Source: an uncultured Candidatus Nemicrothrix sp.
Lineage (GTDB): Bacteria > Actinomycetota > Acidimicrobiia > Acidimicrobiales > UBA8592
Reading direction: 5' to 3'
NCBI GenBank assembly: GCA_913046155.1
Contig: CAJWRY010000092.1
Location: 1-5,604 of the forward strand
Length of the DNA: 5,604 nucleotides
Under the pieces are notes generated by a model. The model did no database searches. It had not been told where the DNA came from and saw only the letters and a program-made list of their open reading frames with translations. Below are positions 1 through 4,511 of the stretch, piece after piece. The translations under genes were made by a program, and so were the position numbers. Numbering within the stretch: the stretch's first letter is position 1; every line of letters starts with the position of its first letter.

Positions 1-71
1 GATTTGAACCTCCGAAGGCTAACGCCGACGGGTTTACAGCCCGTTCCCTTTGGCCACTCGGGCACCGACCC
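1..71 (-). tRNA. tRNA-Tyr (anticodon GTA), 3' end cut by window edge
   Basis: Read on the minus strand, position 71 starts the acceptor strand GGGTCGG, followed by T8 and G9. The D arm has stem CCC/GGG around GAGTGGCCAAA. The anticodon arm is a perfect 5-bp stem, ACGGG/CCCGT, closing the loop CTGTAAA with anticodon GTA, which reads tyrosine codons UAU and UAC. A long variable arm (GGC-GTTA-GCC) marks a class II tRNA, as bacterial tRNA-Tyr is. The T arm begins GGAGG with loop TTCAAAT, and the window then ends one base into the 3' half of the T stem. The rest of the T stem, the 3' acceptor strand and the CCA end lie outside, so whether CCA is encoded cannot be seen. It is transcribed divergently from yajQ. 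Confidence 0.96.
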
Positions 72-83
72 TGAACTGGTGAT

Positions 84-95
84 ACTAGCGCTAGT
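84..95. repeat. Perfect 12-bp palindrome next to the tRNA-Tyr promoter
   Basis: ACTAGCGCTAGT equals its own reverse complement. It lies 12 bp upstream of the mature tRNA 5' end and overlaps the best candidate -10 of the tRNA. Palindromes of this size are typical dimeric-regulator sites but also occur by chance; no second copy was seen in the window. It lacks a loop and a following T run, so it is not a terminator. Confidence 0.45.
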
Positions 96-230
96 CTAAC
101 GAGATAACACCCAAAGTGACCACACATTACCTTTGTAATTCCTGAGAAGGTTCAAAAGTTAGTTCTAAAAGTGGTAGGGAAGATGAAACAAGGGAATTAG
201 TATTTGAGCTAGCACTTGATTCCCCTACTG

Positions 231-236
231 AGGAGG
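231..236 (+). promoter_or_regulatory. Ribosome binding site of yajQ
   Basis: AGGAGG, a full anti-SD match, sits 6 nt before the ATG at 243. It decides the start. The in-frame TTG at 216 lies upstream of this site, and starting there would add nine residues that precede the family's conserved N-terminus MPSFDV. Confidence 0.9.
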
Positions 237-242
237 CTAGAA

Positions 243-731
243 ATGCCATCATTCGATGTCACATCAATTGTTGATATGCAAGAAGTGAGAAACGCAACCG
301 ATCAAGCTTCGAGAGAGATTAACCAAAGATATGACTTTAAAGGAACTGAAAGTTCAATCGAACTCTCAGAAGAACATGTAACAATTGAGTCATCATCCGA
401 TGACCGGCTCAACGCACTTCGGACTGTTTTAGAAGAGAAGCTAGTCCGTAGAAAAATCTCATTGAAAGCTCTCGAATATCTGACTGTTGAGGACTCAGCA
501 GGAGGCAGGAGGAGACAGGTAGTTGCTTTGACTTCGGGCATCAACTCAGAGAAAGCCAAGGAAATAAATAAGTTCATAAAAGCTCTTGGTTTCAAAGGGC
601 TTCAATCTCAAACACAAGGTGAGCAGGTACGCGTCACTGGTAAAAAACGCGACGACTTACAATCTGCGATTGGCAAACTAAAAGAAACCGACTTTGGCAT
701 ACCAATACAATGCGGTAATTTTCGGGATTAA
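243..731 (+). CDS. yajQ: YajQ family nucleotide-binding protein
   Basis: This is a complete 162-residue member of the YajQ/DUF520 family, about the usual length of 160-165 aa. It begins with the family signature MPSFDV, followed by REINQRYDFKGT (residues 24-35), RQVVALTSGI (91-100), the highly conserved VRVTGKKRDDLQ (129-140) and the terminal NFRD (159-162), so both of its ferredoxin-like halves are intact. Family knowledge: YajQ proteins are small cytosolic nucleotide-binding proteins; a Xanthomonas homolog binds cyclic di-GMP and affects transcription, and others have been reported to bind nucleotides or RNA. Nothing here shows which ligand this one binds, or that cyclic di-GMP signalling operates in this organism. 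The start at 243 is fixed by the AGGAGG 6 nt upstream. It is divergent from tRNA-Tyr, and 38 bp separate it from the next gene on the same strand, so co-transcription with that gene is possible. Confidence 0.96.
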   Translation: MPSFDVTSIVDMQEVRNATDQASREINQRYDFKGTESSIELSEEHVTIESSSDDRLNALRTVLEEKLVRRKISLKALEYLTVEDSAGGRRRQVVALTSGINSEKAKEINKFIKALGFKGLQSQTQGEQVRVTGKKRDDLQSAIGKLKETDFGIPIQCGNFRD

Positions 732-748
732 CCTACTACGATATTTTT

Positions 749-754
749 TATGAT
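749..754 (+). promoter_or_regulatory. Possible -10 element before the HAD phosphatase gene
   Basis: TATGAT matches the TATAAT consensus at 5 of 6 positions, after a run of T. A transcript from it would begin around 761 and leave only about 9 nt before the ATG at 770. This would fit the lack of any Shine-Dalgarno sequence there, since near-leaderless transcripts are common in Actinobacteria. No -35 is recognisable, so this is a weak call. Confidence 0.22.
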
Positions 755-769
755 CGATAGACGCCACTG

Positions 770-1246
770 ATGCCTGATTGGACATGGAGTACCACAATAA
801 ATGAGGGCGATGATGTGGTTATCTTTGACCTTGATGGGGTTATAAGTGATGCTTCTCATCGTCAGCATTATTTACGGGGTGAGGAGAAAAATTGGACTGG
901 GTTTTTTTCTGCGTGCACAGAGGATCCACCCATCATTTCCGGCGTTAAGCTCATAAATCTTCTTCACAAGTCTCACAAAACCATAATTCTTACCGCTCGC
1001 CCAAATTCTATTCAATCAGAAACTATTGATTGGCTTAAAAAATACGGGGTTACTTGGGATGCATTGATTATGAGATCGAATGAAGATTATCAACAATCAT
1101 CAAAAATGAAACTATCTGCTCTAAATCAGATCATCGACGCCGGATATGTTCCAATACTGGTATTTGATGATGACCCAAGGAACATCGAGATGTTTTTAGA
1201 ACATGATGTCCCTGCGATCTCTGTTCATAGCGGCTACTACGCTTAA
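770..1246 (+). CDS. HAD-fold phosphatase, similar to polynucleotide kinase 3'-phosphatase domain
   Basis: This 158-residue protein is a single HAD domain. Motif I is D20-L-D22-G-V (nucleophile and general acid aspartates), motif II is L-T75-A-R-P, the motif III lysine is K112 or K114, and motif IV is D133-D134-D135-P-R-N. The order and wording (TARP, then a helix ETIDWLKKYG, then LIMR, then FDDDPRNIEMF, and a C-terminal SGYY) resemble the phosphatase domain of T4-type polynucleotide kinase more than sugar-phosphate HAD enzymes. The kinase P-loop half is absent. Expected chemistry is Mg-dependent phosphomonoester hydrolysis through an aspartyl phosphate; whether the substrate is a nucleic acid 3' end or a small molecule cannot be told. 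No signal peptide is seen, so it is cytosolic. The ATG at 770 has no Shine-Dalgarno sequence. An internal start would have to lie before residue 16 to keep motif I, and the only alternative seen is a GTG at residue 16. It follows yajQ by 38 bp. Confidence 0.82.
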   Translation: MPDWTWSTTINEGDDVVIFDLDGVISDASHRQHYLRGEEKNWTGFFSACTEDPPIISGVKLINLLHKSHKTIILTARPNSIQSETIDWLKKYGVTWDALIMRSNEDYQQSSKMKLSALNQIIDAGYVPILVFDDDPRNIEMFLEHDVPAISVHSGYYA

Positions 1247-1361
1247 CTTGCAAGATCGGCGAATGACGCCCAGCAGATTATAATCAGACTGGTCTAGCTT
1301 AAGAAATTTAACTTTCACCAAAAGATACTTTCAAATAATATGAACTACCTTGGAGGAACGA
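1247..1361 (+). promoter_or_regulatory. Intergenic region with likely promoter of the SRPBCC-sulfatase pair
   Basis: A perfect TATAAT lies at 1279-1284, which would place the transcript start near 1291 and give a 5' leader of about 70 nt. The usual -35 position (about 1256-1261) reads TCGGCG and is poor, and the better-looking TTGCAA at 1248-1253 is too far away at 25 bp. A 4-bp hairpin GGCG-AATGA-CGCC (1258-1270) has no T run after it and is not a credible terminator for the HAD gene. No small ORF is supported. The 115-bp gap suggests that the genes to the right form their own transcription unit. Confidence 0.4.
1352..1356 (+). promoter_or_regulatory. Ribosome binding site of the SRPBCC gene
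   Basis: GGAGG is 5 nt before the ATG at 1362. It excludes the in-frame TTG at 1350, which overlaps the site itself. Confidence 0.85.
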
Positions 1362-1871
1362 ATGGCAACGGTAACGAGAAAAACCAACGTTTCATGTTCG
1401 CTCGACGAAGCGTGGGAGATTTTATCGGCTTTTGGTGAAATCTCAGGTTGGGCTACTAATGTCTCTCATTCATGCCTGCTATCTCACCAGCAAGAAGGGG
1501 AAGGTGCATGCCGCAGAATACAAACTGGAAATACTTCGGTAACCGAGCATGTTACGAAGTGGGAGAATTCAAGATATTTAGCGTATGAAATACGAGGACT
1601 ACCTCCAGTATTTAAAAACGTTACAAATTCATGGACACTGGAGCCCAGTGAAGCCGGTGTTCAGCTATCGCTAACCGTTGAAATTATTCCTATTCGACGA
1701 CCTGCCACTCCGATCGCAGGCATAGCTTCCCTAATCTTTGGCAGAATTAATTCCGGCATGCTCAAAGATCTAAAGAATTTTCTAGAGATAACAGAACCCT
1801 TAAAAAAGTTTGAACGACAAATATCACTTCTTCACTTGAGAATTGATGAAATGGAATCTCGACATGAGTAG
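1362..1871 (+). CDS. SRPBCC (START/Bet v1-like, polyketide cyclase type) family protein
   Basis: This 169-residue protein has the usual SRPBCC layout. A first strand (ATVTRKTNVSCS) is followed by SLDEAWEILSAFGEISGWATNV (residues 13-34), the helix-and-tryptophan segment typical of polyketide_cyc2-type members. A stretch of beta strands follows: GACRRIQTG (48-56), SVTEHVTKWENSRYLAYEI (59-77), NSWTLEPSEAGVQLSLTVEI (89-108). The long C-terminal helix is SLIFGRINSGMLKDLKNFLEI (123-143). Such proteins form a cavity that binds hydrophobic ligands; some are enzymes, many are carriers or of unknown role, and no catalytic residue can be assigned here. After the fold come about 25 extra residues (145-169) that are charged and helical, possibly a short coiled coil. 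No signal peptide is present. Its last 8 nt overlap the start of the sulfatase/DJ-1 gene, so the two are probably translationally coupled, and the protein may act on or present the same substrate. Confidence 0.85.
   Translation: MATVTRKTNVSCSLDEAWEILSAFGEISGWATNVSHSCLLSHQQEGEGACRRIQTGNTSVTEHVTKWENSRYLAYEIRGLPPVFKNVTNSWTLEPSEAGVQLSLTVEIIPIRRPATPIAGIASLIFGRINSGMLKDLKNFLEITEPLKKFERQISLLHLRIDEMESRHE
1864..1871 (+). other. 8-nt gene overlap, probable translational coupling
   Basis: ATGAGTAG contains the start codon of the sulfatase/DJ-1 gene (1864-1866) and the stop codon TAG of the SRPBCC gene (1869-1871) in different frames. Only a weak GGAA (1853-1856) lies upstream as a Shine-Dalgarno, so ribosomes finishing the first gene probably help start the second. 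If the upstream start at 1846 or 1843 were used, the overlap would be 26 or 29 nt. Confidence 0.75.
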
Positions 1872-4452
1872 CTCATACAAACCTGACGTCATCATTTTTA
1901 TGACTGACGAAGAGAGGGCGATCCCACCTTACGAAGCCCCGGAAGTTCTGGAGTGGCGAGATAATGTCCTTTCAGGACGAAACTGGTTTAAAGATAACGG
2001 TGTAAGTTTTAATCGGCATTACACGGGTTCCTTGGCATGCGTTCCTAGCCGTCCGACACTTTTCACTGGACAGTTTCCTGATGTCCATGGTGTTACTCAA
2101 ACAGATGGCTTGGGGAAGGATGCTTACGACGCTCGGATGAGGTGGCTGCCCCCTAGGGAAGTACCCACGCTTGGTCATTGGTTTAGGGCTGCAGGGTATG
2201 ACACTCATTATGATGGCAAGTGGCATATTAGCCACGCTGACCTTGTAGATGAGTCGACGGGCAAGCCACTAGCAACGAATACTTCGGACGGAACTATTCT
2301 TCAGGATGCTGTCAAACAGTACCTTGAAATGAACCCTCTTAATGAATATGGATTTTCAGGTTGGGTTGGTCCTGAACCTCATGGTGCGCTGCTTGGAAAT
2401 TCAGGTATTATTCGTGATCCCCTTATCGCTGACAGAACTGTTCAATGGCTTGAGGATAGGTATAGAAGGCGTAATCTAGGTGATAGTGATGCCCTAAAAC
2501 CTTTTTTATTAGTTGTAAGTTTTGTGAACCCTCACGACATTGTTCTTTTGCCTCTTTACATGCGCAGACCTGAGAACAATCCCTACCTCCCTTCCGATTT
2601 TGATCCTCCAGACATTCCAATTCCACCTACTCGCTATGAAGATTTATCTTCAAAACCTGCAGCCCAAATTGCTTACAAATATTCTTACTACTCTGGGTAT
2701 GGGGTTCAAAGAGCCGTGCAAAGGCTCTACGAGAGCAACGAACAAGAATACAGAAACCTTTATTATCGAATGCATTTAGAAGTCGATAATCCCCTTGATA
2801 TGGTTCGGAAAGCTGTCATCACAGATGGGTCACGCGAGAAAATAATCTTCCGAACATCCGATCATGGTGATTTATTAGGTGCCCATGGTGGCCTGCATCA
2901 GAAGTGGTTTAACCTTTATGATGAGGCCACAAGAGTCCCATTTGAGATAGTCAAATACGGGGGTACACAATCCCCCAAAGCAGTAATCGATTCAGTGCCA
3001 ACTTCACATGTTGACCTTATCCCGACTGCTTTGGCACTCGCTGGGTTAGACCAAAATTACCTTGGAGAACATCTAGCTCCTCAATTCTCAGAATTTCACC
3101 CTCTTCCAGGCAGAGATCTCAGCCCACTACTTGAAGATCCTGGCATTTCTGAATTTAAGAATAGGGCTGTTTACTTTATGACACGAGACAACATGCTTGA
3201 AGGCGACACGCTTGCCTCGGCAATGGCTCGCGGTTTGGGGCAAGCCGAAAAACCCCCTCGAGCTTTAAAAATCCAAGTCCTGTCGCATGCAAGCACCAAT
3301 TTTGAAGGGATAGTCGTCAAGATAACAGATGAAGAAGTCGTAGGGATTAGTGATTCACTCTGGAAAATAACTCGATCGTATGATGACCCTCAAACATGGA
3401 CTATCCCAAATATTGCTAACTTATCTTCATCGGGCTTAATGGGTGAAACTTATAGAACTGACCCCTTGCCTGATCAATGGGAATTATATGACTTAACGAA
3501 TGACCCAATTGAATCGCAAAATTTGTGTCACGACCCAGAGGCAGCTGAAGTGTTTGACTACATGAAACGCAGGTTGTCTCAGGAGAAGGGTTCTTTAATT
3601 CCCGAACGAAATAATCCAAAACCTTATGCACGTAGGAAACCCCCTAAAGCTCAATTGACGGGTAAAACGCCGCCAGCTCTCGTCCTAGGTTTACGTGGCC
3701 TTCTTCGAAAAATCGGAATGCATCCAGAAGATACACAAGAACTCAAGATGGATATGACCGGTAAAAAGGCGCTAATTGTCTGCACGAATGCGGCTCAACT
3801 CACTAACGGGAAACCTACTGGAGTTTTTGCTTCTGAAATGACAGTGCCCTATTACATTTGGACTGATGCTGGTATGGACGTTGATTTAGCAAGTCCACTT
3901 GGTGGTCTAATCCCAATTGACCCTCAGTCATATCGGCCAGTAATCCGAACTACCCATGATGACAGGTCACTTGGCGATGCTTTACTGCAAAAAAAGCTTT
4001 CCGAGTCTCTTTCGATTAAAGATGTTGATGTCGATAATTACGACGTCATATATTTTGCTGGAGGCTGGGGGGCTTCATTTGATCTAGGTTTTTCTGAAAG
4101 CGTTGGGGAAAAAGTGACAGAAGCTAACAGAAGAGGGAAGGTTCTTGGAGGCGTATGCCATGGACCGCTTGGCTTTCTTAAAGCCAAAGATGAGAATGGA
4201 GAGCCGCTTGTTAAAGGGCGTCGCATCACTGCTGTGACTGACAAGCAAGTTCGTGATCTTCGAATTACTTCTACACCACACCATCCAGAAACAGAATTGC
4301 GTCGTTTGGAAGCTGATTTCCGTTGTGTCCACCGCTTTAGAGATCCATTTGCTAATTCTTGGGAAGTTGATGGAAATTTGGTTACAGGACAGAATCAAAA
4401 TGCGGCCCCAATGGTTGCCAGAGAAATCATGGAGCTTCTGGACGACAAGTAA
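1864..4452 (+). CDS. Two-domain fusion: formylglycine type I sulfatase + DJ-1/PfpI (Hsp31-like) domain
   Basis: This 862-residue protein is one uninterrupted frame with two complete domains. Residues 1-590 form an S1-type sulfatase. The metal-site start is MTD15-E16 (commonly DD or DQ), and the formylglycine motif is C59-V-P61-S62-R63 followed by PTLFTG. The remaining motifs are GK119WH121, PH224D, SD333H334GD, HQK347W, YDEATR357VPF and, near the end, QWELYDLTNDPIESQNL. C59 would have to be oxidised to formylglycine by a separate enzyme not in this window. Residues 591-633 form a linker, and 634-862 form an Hsp31/glyoxalase III-like DJ-1 domain: E658 in GVFASEM, nucleophile C765-H766 in GGVCHGP, and a terminal DGNLVTGQN. 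No signal peptide is present, so it is probably cytosolic. Expected activities are sulfate (or related) ester hydrolysis plus an aldehyde- or peptide-directed cysteine chemistry; the substrate is unknown. ATG 1864 is chosen because the family N-terminus starts there; the upstream TTG 1843 and ATG 1846 are possible alternatives. Confidence 0.93.
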   Translation: MSSSYKPDVIIFMTDEERAIPPYEAPEVLEWRDNVLSGRNWFKDNGVSFNRHYTGSLACVPSRPTLFTGQFPDVHGVTQTDGLGKDAYDARMRWLPPREVPTLGHWFRAAGYDTHYDGKWHISHADLVDESTGKPLATNTSDGTILQDAVKQYLEMNPLNEYGFSGWVGPEPHGALLGNSGIIRDPLIADRTVQWLEDRYRRRNLGDSDALKPFLLVVSFVNPHDIVLLPLYMRRPENNPYLPSDFDPPDIPIPPTRYEDLSSKPAAQIAYKYSYYSGYGVQRAVQRLYESNEQEYRNLYYRMHLEVDNPLDMVRKAVITDGSREKIIFRTSDHGDLLGAHGGLHQKWFNLYDEATRVPFEIVKYGGTQSPKAVIDSVPTSHVDLIPTALALAGLDQNYLGEHLAPQFSEFHPLPGRDLSPLLEDPGISEFKNRAVYFMTRDNMLEGDTLASAMARGLGQAEKPPRALKIQVLSHASTNFEGIVVKITDEEVVGISDSLWKITRSYDDPQTWTIPNIANLSSSGLMGETYRTDPLPDQWELYDLTNDPIESQNLCHDPEAAEVFDYMKRRLSQEKGSLIPERNNPKPYARRKPPKAQLTGKTPPALVLGLRGLLRKIGMHPEDTQELKMDMTGKKALIVCTNAAQLTNGKPTGVFASEMTVPYYIWTDAGMDVDLASPLGGLIPIDPQSYRPVIRTTHDDRSLGDALLQKKLSESLSIKDVDVDNYDVIYFAGGWGASFDLGFSESVGEKVTEANRRGKVLGGVCHGPLGFLKAKDENGEPLVKGRRITAVTDKQVRDLRITSTPHHPETELRRLEADFRCVHRFRDPFANSWEVDGNLVTGQNQNAAPMVAREIMELLDDK
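3634..3759 (+). other. Interdomain linker with amphipathic helix and possible internal starts
   Basis: Residues 591-632 of the fusion link the two domains. The first part (RKPPKAQLTGKTPP) is basic and proline-rich and probably extended. The second part (residues 605-618, ALVLGLRGLLRKIG) is a hydrophobic and basic amphipathic helix. Met codons at 3718, 3748 and 3754 lie just before the DJ-1 fold, but none has a good Shine-Dalgarno, so a separately translated DJ-1 domain is possible but not supported. This part is not obviously shared by either parent family. Confidence 0.55.
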
Positions 4453-4511
4453 CTCTTTCGCTTTGTTTAATTTTAATTGCCAGTCGCCTCAAACACTTTT
4501 CAAATTAACTT
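4453..4511. other. Convergent intergenic gap, no clear terminator
   Basis: The 59 bp between the stops of the fusion gene and acs are AT-rich. GTTTAATTT (4465-4473) can pair with AAATTAAC (4502-4509) with one bulged base across a loop of 28 nt, but the stem is nearly all A-T and too weak to call a terminator. No GC-rich hairpin followed by a T run is seen for either strand. Confidence 0.5.

Larger units (their letters stand above)
72..242. promoter_or_regulatory. Divergent intergenic region between tRNA-Tyr and yajQ
   Basis: This 171-bp spacer must hold the promoter of the tRNA (leftward) and probably that of yajQ (rightward). A possible leftward -10 is TAGTAT (minus strand, positions 87-82), about 11 bp from the tRNA 5' end, but no good -35 lies upstream of it. 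A possible rightward -10 is TGTAAT at 134-139 (5 of 6 consensus), also without a convincing -35. The region also has a perfect palindrome (84-95), an imperfect direct repeat (150-172) and the yajQ ribosome binding site (231-236). No ORF with a plausible start is seen. The promoter assignments are weak inferences; only the divergent layout is certain. Confidence 0.5.

Noticed and set aside
216..242. Earlier TTG start for yajQ
   Set aside because: It lies upstream of the AGGAGG at 231-236 and adds residues before the conserved MPSFDV N-terminus.
302..595. Minus-strand 97-residue frame inside yajQ
   Set aside because: It is antisense to a clear conserved gene, its product is serine-rich and low in family-like features, and there is no ribosome binding site evidence.
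750..770. Six-codon leader peptide (MIDRRH) whose TGA overlaps the HAD ATG
   Set aside because: The TGATG overlap looks like coupling, but the tiny frame has no ribosome binding site and its ATG forms part of a likelier -10 element.
1258..1270. Hairpin GGCG-AATGA-CGCC as terminator of the HAD gene
   Set aside because: The stem is only 4 bp and there is no T run after it.
1350..1361. Earlier TTG start for the SRPBCC gene
   Set aside because: It overlaps the ribosome binding site GGAGG, which is correctly placed for the ATG at 1362.
4084..4398. Minus-strand 104-residue frame inside the DJ-1 domain
   Set aside because: It is antisense to the conserved catalytic part of the fusion gene and resembles no known family.
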